From contig CM057832.1 of NCBI GenBank assembly GCA_030068075.1, positions 78,028,502-78,092,501 of the forward strand: 64,000 nucleotides of DNA, given 5' to 3'. Shown here piece by piece: positions 46,491 to 56,539 of this stretch. Under the pieces are notes generated by a model. The model saw only the letters and a list, made by a program, of their open reading frames with translations. It did no database searches and was not told where the DNA came from. Position 1 is the first letter of the stretch, and every line of letters begins with the position of its first letter. Made by a program: the position numbers and the translations under genes. Source of the DNA: Paguma larvata (lineage: Eukaryota > Chordata > Mammalia > Carnivora > Viverridae).

Positions 46491-47481
46491 GGATGATGGT
46501 GTCTCAGAAGTTCTTAGAATCCTAAATGTGGGGAAAAGATGCCAAGAGCAATAATAGAGATTGACGCAAGCCACAGAACGGAACCAAATGTAACTCTGTA
46601 AATATAACCCAAGTAACTTTATTTTTTTCTATGGATTCCCTGCACGTCTAACTCACCTATGTACTTATTGACCTATTGGCTGAAGAAAACATTGCAGGTC
46701 AGATCCCTATTTAAAAAAAAAGTTGTGTTTTTTTTTTTTTTTTTTTTTTTTTTTTGCGCATGTAACCGCTGGCCTAATTTTTAGTACCGTATTTCCTATT
46801 TATATGGAAGCATGATGTGTCTATTAGGCAATATTTTCAGTGTAGGTCTTGGGAATAGTTCATTTAAGCTTAATTATAAATGGAACTTCATTTAATTAAA
46901 GGATTACCTTCATAATAAAAGCTAGGTTAGATTTCTTTAAAGTCTTGTAAATTTTCGTTCTAATATCATGTCTTGTGAGAGTATGCTTGTTTACAGCTTA
47001 AATCAGCTCTTGCAATGCTGACTTCTCATTGTGCTGTACAAAAGGGGATTTGGGGACTCGACCCTCCATTGAATGAGGTGGGCACACACAGCAGGTTACT
47101 GGTGGTTTTCCACAGCCACCTCTCATTTTGGAAGAACTAAAGTCCAGGTGAAAAATAAAACCAAAGCCACACCTGGAGAACTCTGATTACTCTTTTATCT
47201 TGCTGTGTGCCTTTAACAATATAGCTATAAACCTAAAATTATTACATAATTCCACAGCTGTGGACAACTTATTCAAAGTAGAGTAGGTACAATTTGTTGC
47301 ATCAATTTTGTGTGCAGTTGTTTTAAATCAGGAATTTTCTACCTTGTTTGTCAGAATGTGTGTGTCTCAGTGTTCACGGGAGCGTTTATATGTGTGTTTT
47401 TTGAATAGGTCTGAGAGGAGGAAGGTTTTTGTTTATAATTCACAGAGAAAACCTTAAATAATCAATGCAATATGATGAATA
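46491..47481. other. No gene; poly-T run
   Basis: Unassigned, holding the T28 run at 46728-46755. Confidence 0.5.
46728..46755. repeat. Poly-T run (28 T)
   Basis: Uninterrupted T28, preceded by A9 AGTTGTG and followed by GCGCATG. No attached retroelement body is recognisable on either side. Confidence 0.95.
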
Positions 47482-47495
47482 TAAAGCATAGTTTA

Positions 47496-47703
47496 TTTTT
47501 TTTAAACGCTTATTTATTTCTGAGAGACATAGAGACAGAGCGTGAGCAGGGGAAGGGCAGAGAGAGAGGGAGACACAGAATCTGAAGCAGGCTCCAGGCT
47601 CTAATGAGCCGTCAGCACAGAGCCCGACGCGGGCTCAAACCCACAGACTGTGAGATCTGAGCTGAATTCGGCCGCTTAACCGACTGAGCCACCCAGGCGC
47701 CCC
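47496..47703 (-). mobile_element. Young felid SINE, antisense
   Basis: Near-consensus antisense copy, head GAGCCACCCAGGCGCCCC. Perfect 14-bp target-site duplication TAAAGCATAGTTTA at 47482-47495 and 47704-47717. Contains a small insertion TAATGAGC in the body (near 47602). Confidence 0.96.
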
Positions 47704-47760
47704 TAAAGCATAGTTTAATTTTCCTAAAGCATTTGTTAAAACCCCATTTAAAATAGCTTA

Positions 47761-47974
47761 GGGGTCCCCGAGTGGCTCAGTTGGTTGAGCATCTGTCTTG
47801 GGCTCAGGTCATGATCTTGTGGTTCATGGGTTCCAGCCCTGCATCGGGTTCTGCTCTGTGCTGACAGCTCAGAGCCTGGAGCCTGCTTTGGATTCTGTGT
47901 CTCCCTCCCTGACCCTGTCCCACTCGTGCTTGCCCTCTATCTTTCTCTCAAAAGTAAACATTAAACAAAAAAAT
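47761..47974 (+). mobile_element. Felid SINE, sense
   Basis: Head GGGGTCCCCGAGTGGCTCAG, body GTGCTGACAGCTCAGAGCCT, tail CAAAAGTAAACATTAAAC. Target repeats AAAATAGCTTA (47750-47760) and AAAATTGCCTA (47975-47985). 57 bp from the preceding antisense SINE. Confidence 0.95.
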
Positions 47975-47985
47975 AAAATTGCCTA

Positions 47986-48927
47986 AAAACCTCTGTATTC
48001 TACCTTGTCTTTGAGGTCTTGGTAATAGAATTTAATTTGCTGTACCTTTTATATTTTAATAAGCTAGTGAAACTAGCTCTTTAATTTTGCTTAACTCTAG
48101 GTAGAGATGAGTTTTCTCCTATAGAGTTGAACATTCCTCTCCTCTTCTCAGAGACCTAGCTCCTCTACTCACCAATGAGCTAAAAACAGTCAAATGCCAA
48201 GTAATGTCTGGAATTATGGAGACCAGTATGAGGTCGGTCCTCTCATCCACTCTCATTTCTTGCCAGCTTGCCTCTATCTTGAGACTGTTAAGTATTTTTG
48301 TTTCTGTTTGGTCAGTGTTCAAATCTGGCATCTAGAAAAACACTGTAGTCTGTTAAAATTTGTAGTATAGGATGCAGACACACAGAAATTTGACTTTGTT
48401 TTCCAGTAATTGCACTCAGTTTTAAGTTCCCATTTCTGTTGACAGTGGAGGAAAAATAAGCTTTAGGTTTTTCAAAATAATTCATTTTCTTTATACAACT
48501 GAGAGTCTTCATATAAAGCAACAAGTCCAGGATCACTTTCTACTGCCCTCTTTCCCTTTCCTTCTCTCTTGGTAAAGGGGATGGGGTGGTGGGGAGGACA
48601 GAGTGCTCAGGGTGTACTCTGTGCTCCCTCTGGGGCAGGTGGGTGAGGACACTAGATTTACTCAGCCTCTGCTGGTGTCTTTGGAATCTGATAGCTCCAG
48701 GCCTTGAAGTTCAGGAACTTTGTACACATTTTTTAATGTCCCTGTGGCCACCGGATAGAGTCCTAGATGTGAACTAGGGCACAGACTTGTCAACTTTTAG
48801 GTTTCCATTTAGTCAATCTGGAGTTTTTCAGTGGCATAAACAGCATCTTATTGCTAGCTCTCTCCTTGTACAATCTCTTCAATCTGCAGTACCACCTGTA
48901 AAGGCTTTTCTAAAAGTGTTGTATTTG
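47986..48927. other. No recognisable gene or repeat
   Basis: Unassigned. Small frames at 48119-48331(-), 48586-48777(+) and 48787-49008(+) lack features. Confidence 0.5.
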
Positions 48928-49954
48928 GCAAAAATAAACTATAGAGACTATGCCAAAATAAAAAGGTTTTGGACAGCAGAGGAAATTACCAACAAAATAA
49001 AATACTGAATGGGAGATATTTGCAAATGTTAAATTCAGTAAGGGATTCATATCCAAAATATATAAAGAACTATTGCAATTGAACACCAAAGCTATAGTAA
49101 TCTAATTAAAAATGAGTGCTGGCCAACAGATGCATGATTAGTGATGTTGAGCATCTTTTCATCAGGGAAATACAAATCAAAACCACAATGAACACCAGTC
49201 CAAATGGCTAGTGTCCAAAAGAGAAGAAATAATAAATGGTAGGATGTGGAGAAGAGGGGATCCTCCTATGCACTGTTAGTGGTCAAACCATTGTGAGAAA
49301 TAGTATGTAAGTTCCTCAAAAAGTTATAAAAGAGAAATACCATATGATCCAGCAATTCTACTGGGTATTGACCCAAAGAATATGAAACACTAATTCGTAA
49401 TATCTATGCACCTCTATATCTATTGCAGCATTATTTACAACAGCCAAGATAAGAAAGCAACCCAGTGACCCTTAACAGATCAACGGAAAAAAGATGTGAT
49501 ACACAGTTACAGTGGCATCTCTCAGCTCAGCACAAAGAGCAGCACACAGACCAAAAACCCCTGGGTATTTATTGAAAGAAAGTGCATGTGTTTTGAACCA
49601 AAAGTCTTCAAGTGATTTCTATGGTCAGAATTGTAAGGATTATGCAAAATACAACTACTTTTGGTGAGCGGAGGGGCTGTGGCATGGGTGCACATGCATA
49701 TACACATAATGGGATGTTACCGAGCTGTAAGAAAAACAATGAGATCTTGCCATTTGCCACAAATGGATGGACTTAGTATTATGGTAAGTGAGTAGGTCGA
49801 AGACAAATACAGTAAGATTTTATTTATGTAGAATAGAAAACAAAACAAATGAACAAACAAAAAAACATGAACACAACAAACTGGCTATCGTTTGGGGAGG
49901 AGATTTGAGTAATGTTATGTGCAAAATAGGCGAAGGTTTAAGGTTAAGTACAAA
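48928..49954 (+). mobile_element. L1 (L1MA-like) ORF2 C-terminus and 3' UTR, piece 1 of 3
   Basis: Sense ORF2 text from GGCAAAAATAAACTATAGAG through ATATTTGCAAATGTTAAATTC, ATACCATATGATCCAGCAATT and GCAGCATTATTTACAACAGCC, then 3' UTR to about 49954. It carries a micro-inversion (49134-49162), a deletion before it, and a non-L1 insert (49507-49688). Interrupted at AAGTACAAA (49946-49954) by a younger L1; it resumes at 51381. Confidence 0.85.
49507..49688. other. Unidentified ~180-bp insert inside an L1
   Basis: L1 text runs to GATGTGATACAC (about 49493-49504) and resumes near ATACACATAATGGGATGTTAC (49690-49710). The sequence between is not L1 and not a SINE I know. Read on the minus strand it contains AATAAATACCCAGGGG. 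It lacks a poly-A tail; flanking CAC-type repeats are too short to prove duplication. Confidence 0.6.
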
Positions 49955-50985
49955 TGCCCATAAAACCCAAAAATGAACTATTGGGACCTCATCAAGATAA
50001 AAAGCTTCTACACTGCAAAGGAAACAACAAAACTAAAAGGCAACCAGTGGAATGGGAGAAGATATTTGCAAATGACATATTGGATAAAGAGTTAGCATCC
50101 AAAATCTATAAAGAACTTCCCAAACTCAACACCTGAAAAATAATCTAGTGAAGAAATGGGCAGAAGACATGAATAGACACTGTTCCAAAGAAGACCCCCA
50201 GATGGCCAACAGACACATGAAAAGATGCTCAACATCACTCATCATCAGGGAAATACAAATCAAAACCACATTGAGATACCACCTCACACTAGTCAGAATG
50301 GCTAAAATTACAACTCCAGAAACAACAGATGCTGGCATGGATGTGGAGAAATGGGAACCCTTTTTCACTGTTGGTGGGAATGCAAACTGGTGCAGTTGCT
50401 CTAGAAAACGGTGGAGGTTCCTTAAAAAATGAAAGATAGAATTATACTTAGACCCAGCAATAGGACTACTAGGATTTTATTTAAAGAATACAGGAATGCC
50501 AACACATAGGAGCACATATACCCCAATGTTGATGGCAACACTTTCAACAATAGCCAAGTTATGGAAGGAGTCCAAATGTCCATCAAGTGATGAATAAAGA
50601 TGTGGTTTGCAACAACGTGGATGGAACTGGAGGCTGTTAGGCCAAGTGAAATAAGTCCATCAGAGAGACAAATATCCTACATTTTCACTCATATATGGAA
50701 CTTGAGGAATTTAACAGAAGACCATGGGGAGAGGCAAGGGAAAAGAATACTTTCAAACAGAGGGAGGGAGGCAAACCCATAAGACACTCTTAAATACAGA
50801 GAACAAACTGAGGGTTGATGGGGCAGGGGAGAGGGGAAATTGGGCGATGGGCACTGAGGGAACTTGTTGGGATGAGCACTGGGTGTTGTATGTAAGTGAT
50901 GAACCATGGGAATCTACTCCTGAAGCCAAGAACACACTGTATAAACTGTATGTTAGCTAACTTGACAATAAATTATATTTTTATT
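49955..50985 (+). mobile_element. 5'-truncated carnivore L1, sense, inserted in an older L1
   Basis: Sense ORF2 C-terminal half from AACTATTGGGACCTCATCAAG, through the endpoint themes GGCCAACAGACACATGAAAAG and TATGGAAGGAGTCCAAATGTC, to a 3' UTR with GATGAGCACTGGGTGTTGTAT and GACAATAAATTATATTT. The composite 49955-51380 is bounded by AAGTACAAA (49946-49954) and AAGTACAGA (51381-51389), and the host L1 reads continuously across. A deletion of roughly 55 bp relative to the family lies at about 50602-50611. Confidence 0.88.
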
Positions 50986-51154
50986 AAATTTATTTAATTT
51001 ACATTAACATTTAATTTAAATATTAATATTTAATTAAACCTAATATTTAACATTAATTAAATATTAAATACTTAATTTAAATATTGAATTAAATTAGTAT
51101 TTAATTTATTTAATTTATTTAATTTAAATATAAATTTTAAAAATAATAAAATTT
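50986..51154. repeat. Almost pure A/T block after L1 tail
   Basis: About 170 bp containing only a handful of C or G bases, built of TTTAATTTAAATATTAAT-like units with many self-complementary stretches (for example AATTTAAATT). It lies where the L1 poly-A tail should be and is followed by a SINE, so it probably grew from the tail. Confidence 0.85.
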
Positions 51155-51365
51155 GGGGTGCCTGGGTGGCCCAGTTGGTTGGGCATCTGACTTCGGCTCA
51201 GGTCATGATCTCACTGTCTGTGAGTTTGAGCCCCACACCAGGCTTTGTCCTGACAGCTCAGGGCCTGGAGACTGCTTCAGATTCTGTCTCCCTCTCTGCC
51301 CCTTCCCCACTTGTGCTCTCTCTCTCTCTCAAAAATAAATAAACATTAAAATAAAAAAAATAAAG
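51155..51365 (+). mobile_element. Felid SINE, sense, in L1 tail
   Basis: GGGGTGCCTGGGTGGCCCAGT head, body CCTGACAGCTCAGGGCC, tail CAAAAATAAATAAACATTAAA. Flanked by TAATAAAA-like repeats, hence inserted in the A/T block of the preceding L1. Confidence 0.93.
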
Positions 51366-51380
51366 TAATAAAAACGGTAA

Positions 51381-51570
51381 AAGTACAGACTTCCAGCTAG
51401 AAAATAAGTCACAGGGATGAAAAGTACAGTATAGGGAATACAGTCGGTGTTTTAATAACATATGGTGACAGATGGCGACTACATTTACGTTGTGAGCATT
51501 ATATGTAAGGGATGGAATTGTCAAATCACTGTGCACCGGAGATAAATACCGAATTGTATGTCAAGTATAC
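51381..51570 (+). mobile_element. Host L1 3' UTR, piece 2 of 3
   Basis: AAGTACAGACTTCCAGCTAG, CACAGGGATGAAAAGTACAG, TATGGTGACAGATGGCGAC, then AATTGTATGTCAAGTATAC: the sense 3' UTR that continues piece 1. It stops at CAAGTATAC (51562-51570), which is repeated at 55633-55641. Confidence 0.85.
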
Positions 51571-52895
51571 TTCTTTGTTCGGTTTATTGCTAGGTATTTT
51601 ATGGTTTCTCGTGCAATGGTAAATGGAATTGATGCCTTGATAACTCTTTCTAGTGCTTCATTATTAGTATACAGAAATGCAACCGATTTCTGTACGTTGA
51701 TTTTGTATCCTGACTTTGCCGATTTCCTGTATCACTTCTAGCTCTTCTTTTGTGGAGTTTTTGTGTATTCCATGTAGAGTATCAGGTCATCTGTGAAGAC
51801 TGAAAGTTGACTTCTTCTTTGCCAATTTGGATGCCTTTTATTTCCTCCTGATTGCTGAGGCTAAGACTTCCGACATTATGTTAAGCAACAGTAGTGAGAG
51901 TGGACATCCCTGGTGTGTTCCTGATCTCAGGGGCAAAGCTCTGTTTTTCCCCATTGAGGATGATATTAGTGGTGGGCCTTTCCTATATGGCTTTTATGAT
52001 GTTAAGGTTTGTTCCTTCTATCCCGACTTCTTTGAGGGTTTTTATTAAGAAAATGTTGCTGTATTTTGTCACATGCTTTTTCTGCATCTATTGACATGAT
52101 CATATGGTTCTTATCCTTTCTCCTATTAATATGATGTATCATGTTAATTGATTTGCAAATATTGAAACAGCCCTGCAGCCAAGGAATGAATCCCACTTCG
52201 TCATGGTGAATAATTCTTTTAATGCACTGTTGAATTCAATTTGTTAGTATCTTGCTGAGAATTTTGAATCCATGTTCATCGGGGATATTGGCCTGGAATT
52301 CTCCTTTTTTTAGTGGGGTTTTTGTCTGGTTTTGGAATCAAGGTAATGTTGTCCTCAGATGAGTTTGAAAGCTTTCCTATTTTTTTGGAACAGTTTGAGC
52401 AGAATAGGTATTAACTCTGCTTTAAATGTTTGGTAGAATTCCCCTGGGAAACTATATGGCCCAGGACCCTTATTTGTTGGGAGATTTTTGATAACCAATT
52501 CAATGTCTTCGCTGGTTATGGGTCTGCTCAAATTTTATTTTTCTTCTTGTTTGAGTTCTGGTAGTGCGTGGGTCTAGGAATTTGTCCATTTCTTCCAGAT
52601 TGTCCATTTTTTTGGCACATAATCTTTTAATAGTATTCTCTGATAATTGTGTTTCTGTGGTGTTGGTTGTGATCTTGCCTCTTACATTTGTGATTTTATC
52701 TGTTTGGGTCTTCTCTCTTGTTGAGAAGTTTGGCTAGGGGGTTATCGATTTTGTTTGTTCTTTCAGGAAACCAGCTCTTAGATTCATTGATCTATTCTCT
52801 TTGTTTTTTATTCTGTATTGCTTATTTCTGCTCTAATCTTATTCTGTTGACTTTGGGCTTTATTTGCTGCTACTTTTCTAGCTCTAAGTCCTTTA

Positions 52896-53105
52896 TTTTT
52901 ATTTTTTTAAAAAATATTTATTATATTTGAGAGGGAGCGAGAGACAGAGTGTGAGCAGGGGAGGGGCAGCGAGAGAAGGAGACACAGATTCTGAGGCAGG
53001 CTTCAGGCTCTGAGCTGTGAGCTCAGGATGAACTCCTGAAACATGAGATCACGACCTGAGCCCAAGTCAGACATTTAACTGACTGAGCCACCCAGCCAGT
53101 TGTCC
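52896..53105 (-). mobile_element. Felid SINE, antisense
   Basis: Tail TTTTTTAAAAAATATTTATT, body diverged, head ending GAGCCACCCAGCCAGTTGTCC. Target repeats CTAGCTCTAAGTCCTTTA (52878-52895) and CTAGCTTTAGCTCCTTTA (53106-53123), three differences. Confidence 0.92.
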
Positions 53106-53279
53106 CTAGCTTTAGCTCCTTTAGGTGAAAGTTTAGGTTGTGTATTTGGAATCTTTCTTGCTTAATGAGATAGGCCTGTATTGCAATGTATTTTCCTCTT
53201 ACTACTACGTTTGCTGCATCCCAAAGGGTTTGAACTGTCATGTTTTCATATTCATTTGCTTCCATGTATTTAATTTCTT

Positions 53280-53499
53280 TTTTTTTTAATTTTTTTAATG
53301 TTTATTTATTTTTGAGAGACATAGAGACAGAGTATGAGAAGGGGAAGGGCAGAGAGAGAGGGAGACACAGAATCTGAAGCAGGCTCCAGGCTCTGAGCCG
53401 TCAGCACAGAGCCCCACGCGGGGCTCGAACTCACAGACCGCGAGATCATGACCTGAGCTGAAGTCGGCCGCTTAACCAACTGAGCCACCCAGGCGCCCC
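53280..53499 (-). mobile_element. Young felid SINE, antisense
   Basis: Near-consensus body (GGGCAGAGAGAGAGGGAGAC, GGGGCTCGAAC) and head GAGCCACCCAGGCGCCCC. Target-site duplication TAATTTCTT at 53271-53279 and 53500-53508. Confidence 0.95.
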
Positions 53500-54599
53500 T
53501 AATTTCTTCTTTAATTTCCTGGTTTACCCATTCATTCTTTAGTCAGATGTTCTTTAACATCCATGTGTTTGGGGGTTTTTTTCTAAATTTTTTCTTGTGG
53601 TTGATTTCAAGTTTTATAGCATTTTGATCTGAAAAATATGCATGGTATCCTCTCGATCTTTTTGTACTTGTTGCGAAGGCTGTTTTGGGATCACCAGTAG
53701 GTGATCTATTTCAGAGAATGTTACATGTGCACTCAAGAAGAATGTGTAATTTGCTTTAGTATGAAAAGTTCTGAATATGTCTGTTAAGTCCTTCTGGTCC
53801 AATGTGTCATTCAGAGCCATTATTTCTTTATTGATTTTCTGCCTAAATGATCTGTCTGTTACTGTAAGTGGATTATTAAAGTCACCTGCAATTACAGTAT
53901 TATTATCAATATTTTTGTATTTGTGATTAGTCGATATATATATTTGGGTGTTTGACATAGGGGGCATAAGCATTTACAGTAGTTAGCTCTACTTGATGGA
54001 TAGACCTTGATATAATGCCCTTCTTCTTGTTACAGTCTGTGTTGTATAATCCACTTTGTCTGGTATAAGTATGGCTACTGTGGCTTCCTTTTGCTGTCCG
54101 GTAGCATGATAGATGGCTCACCATCCCCTCGCTTTGAATCTGCAGGTGTCCTCAGATCTAAAATCGGTCTGTTGTAGGTAGCATATAGATCCTGTTTTGT
54201 TCTTTTTGGTTGTTTGTTTTTTAATCCATTCTGATGCCCTATGTCTTTAGGGGCATTTAGTCCATTTACATTCAGAGTGAATATTGAAAGATATGGCTTT
54301 AGTGTCATTGTGTTATCTGTAGGTTTTGTGTTTGTAGTGATGTCTCTGGTCCTTTGTAGTCTTCACTGCTTTTCACTCACAGAGTCCCTCCTTAGGATCT
54401 GCAGGGCTGGTTTAGTAGTTATGGACTCCTTCAGTTTTGTTTGTCTGGAAAAGACTTTATTTCTCTTTCTATTCTGAATGATAGCCTTGCTGGATAAAGG
54501 ATTTTTGGATGCATATTTTTCCTGTTTAGCACACTGAATATTTCCTGCCACTCGTTTCTGGCCTGTCAAGTTTCAGTGGACAGATCTGCTACTACCCTT

Positions 54600-55240
54600 G
54601 TAGGTTTGTCCCTACCTGCTTTGAGAATTCTCTCTTTTTATTTTGCCAGTTTCACTATAATAGATTATGGTGTTGACCTGTTTTTGTTGATTTTGAAAGG
54701 ATTTCTCTGTGCCTCTCGATCTTGGATACTTGTTTCCTTCCCCAGATAAGGGAAGTTCTCAGCTATACTTTGTTCAAATAAACCTTCTGCCCCTTTCTCT
54801 TGCTTTTGTTCTGAAACTTGTATGATAGGGATACTGTTTCATTTCATGGAATCGCTTAGCTCTCTCATTCTCTCCTCATGATCTAGTAGTTTTCTCTCCA
54901 TCTTTTTCTCAGCTTCATCATTTTTCAAGATTTTGATCTTCTATTTTAACTATTCTCTGCTTCTTCCATCCTTGCTGTCACCTATTTTATTTTGCATCTC
55001 ATTTATAGCATTCGTTAATTCATTATGACTAGTTCTTAGGTCTTTGCTTTCTGCCACTATAGATTCTCTGCTGCCTGCTATGCTTTTCTTTCAAGCCCAG
55101 CTATTAGTCTTATGACTGTTACTCTAAATTCTTGTTCAGGTAAGTTGTTTATATCTGTTTTGAGCAATTCTCTGGCTGCAATTTCTTACTGAATTTTCTT
55201 TTGGGGAATAATCTTCTGTTTTGTCATTTTAGATGTTTTA
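54600..55240 (-). pseudogene. L1 ORF1 remnant
   Basis: ORF1 makes the RNA-binding chaperone of L1. Read on the minus strand, 54716-54785 decodes to IAENFPYLGKE-type RNA-binding domain sequence, and 55110-55145 to NLPEQEFRVTVI, a typical start of the coiled-coil region. Both are recognisable but out of one continuous frame. It lies directly upstream of ORF2 in the same orientation. Confidence 0.75.
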
Positions 55241-55632
55241 ATAGCTTGTTTTGTGTCCTGCACCTGGGAGTACTACTATATTAACAAGGGATCATGTCAC
55301 TGTCCAAGGCCTGAAACTTAAGGAAGTGTTTTTGGTGTATGTTGTGTGTGCCCTCTGTTGTTGCATTTTGGCTGCTCTATCCCACTGGTCAGTTCTTTAC
55401 AAAGCTCCTCCTTCCTTTAGTGGTGGTGTTTGGACCTTTAAGCAGATGTACTTTGATTAGTTTGTTGAAAGAACTCTCCATCCTGCTAAGCTGTCTCCCT
55501 CCAACTGTGGAGATAGTTCTGTCACAGATTGATCAATTGGGTTTTCCAAGTGATCTGACCTCAATTCAGCTGTATTGGAGACACAAGGACATTCCTGGTC
55601 CCCTCCTTCTGCACCATCTTAACTCTGCTCTC

Positions 55633-55655
55633 CAAGTATACATAAAAAAAAATTA
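55633..55655 (+). mobile_element. Host L1 tail, piece 3 of 3
   Basis: CAAGTATACATAAAAAAAAA: the second copy of the 9-bp duplication followed by the host L1's A-tail. It confirms that 51571-55632 inserted into the last bases of the plus-strand L1. Confidence 0.75.
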
Positions 55656-56539
55656 TTATGTATTCTGGAGTTGACATCAATCACCTTCCTGCTGACTCTT
55701 CCAGCTTTGACCCATTGGGCCTCATACATATATCCTGTCAACAGTAATGAAGCTTGGCTCTTAGAAATAAAAGCTCTTGTTCTTGCAAGTGTTGTCTCTG
55801 ATGTGGACATTAAGAGCCTATTTTGGAATGCAAAAGTAGGGTATTGTTTTTCTTTGCTGGATTCTGCCATTCTTTTGAACCAAAGGAAACCTCAGTGTCA
55901 GAGAGGGTGGAGTAGGGTTAGGAAGAGTAAGGAAATAAAATTCAGAATTACTTGATATTGTTACTTCAGATTAGCTTATGTGTTGCAGATCTTGCCTAAC
56001 AGTTGTATCCAGTAGTGATCCATAGAATATTTTTTTAACTTTTGGACTTGATTATGAATTAAATAGCCCTACTTACTCAACAGTCTGTTGGCCCTTAAGT
56101 TTGATCATAAAAGAGCAGATAATGAGAATGTATGAAATAATATTTGTTAGGCTTTAATATGTCCATGATCATAAAAGTTTATCTGCAATGACTTTTATTC
56201 TGTGTGATTTAAATAGCTACAGTTTTTTTTAACTGCGTAGAATTTTAAAACTACAGTTGCATAGGAAACAATTTAAAAGTCTGTGTAGGAGTTGATTTGT
56301 GACACTAAATTGTACATCTTTTTTGTTTTGTTTTATAGAGACATTTGGAGTTTGTACTGTTATTCCCAGTGCTATGGCAATTATCTCTAATGGTTCAGAA
56401 TAAAGAGGGGGCATAAACACAAAAGCTATTTCAATAAGTTTCATTCAATGCAGAATTTGTAGGAAGAATAATTGATCAGATTTTCTAACTAGTGAGAAAA
56501 CCCCTTGAGGGCAAATCCATGTTTCCACAGAAACATAAA
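55656..56539. other. No recognisable gene or repeat
   Basis: Unassigned. The 94-codon plus frame 55671-55955 and the opposite 55619-55870 frame overlap and show no features. Confidence 0.5.

Larger units (their letters stand above)
51590..54308 (-). pseudogene. L1 ORF2 remnant, N-terminus to RT
   Basis: Starts at about 54308: the frame 54075-54308 has the endonuclease N-terminus (SIFTLNVNGLNAP). The frame 53614-53973 holds VIAGDFNNPLTV, containing the conserved GDFN of the endonuclease, and a SEIDHLL segment near its end (the SDH-type motif, here diverged). In the RT palm, motif A reads [16 protein letters not shown] in frame 52002-52196, with the catalytic Asp codon at 52086-52088. Frames are separated by stops and by SINEs at 52896-53105 and 53280-53499. 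The protein stops in the RT domain because the 3' end is absent. Confidence 0.9.
51571..55632 (-). mobile_element. L1 lacking its 3' end but flanked by TSD, antisense
   Basis: Antisense L1 from mid-ORF2 (left, 51571) to the 5' region (right, about 55632). CAAGTATAC at 51562-51570 and 55633-55641 flanks it, and the host L1 tail (ATAAAAAAAAA) resumes at 55642. Unlike ordinary insertions it has no 3' UTR, no ORF2 C-terminus and no poly-A. On its own sense strand it ends CAATAAACCGAACAAAG, so an AATAAA lies about 10 bases before the end. Two SINEs are inserted in it. Confidence 0.85.

Noticed and set aside
51571..51600. Possibility that the sense/antisense L1 junction is a twin-priming inversion
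   Set aside because: The order (sense 3' end followed by antisense mid-ORF2) does not fit twin priming, and the host L1 tail resumes at 55633 behind a duplicated CAAGTATAC, so a separate insertion explains it better.
55339..55674. 111-codon open frame, plus strand
   Set aside because: Lies antisense to the L1 5' region (51571-55632), so it is a shadow of repeat sequence.
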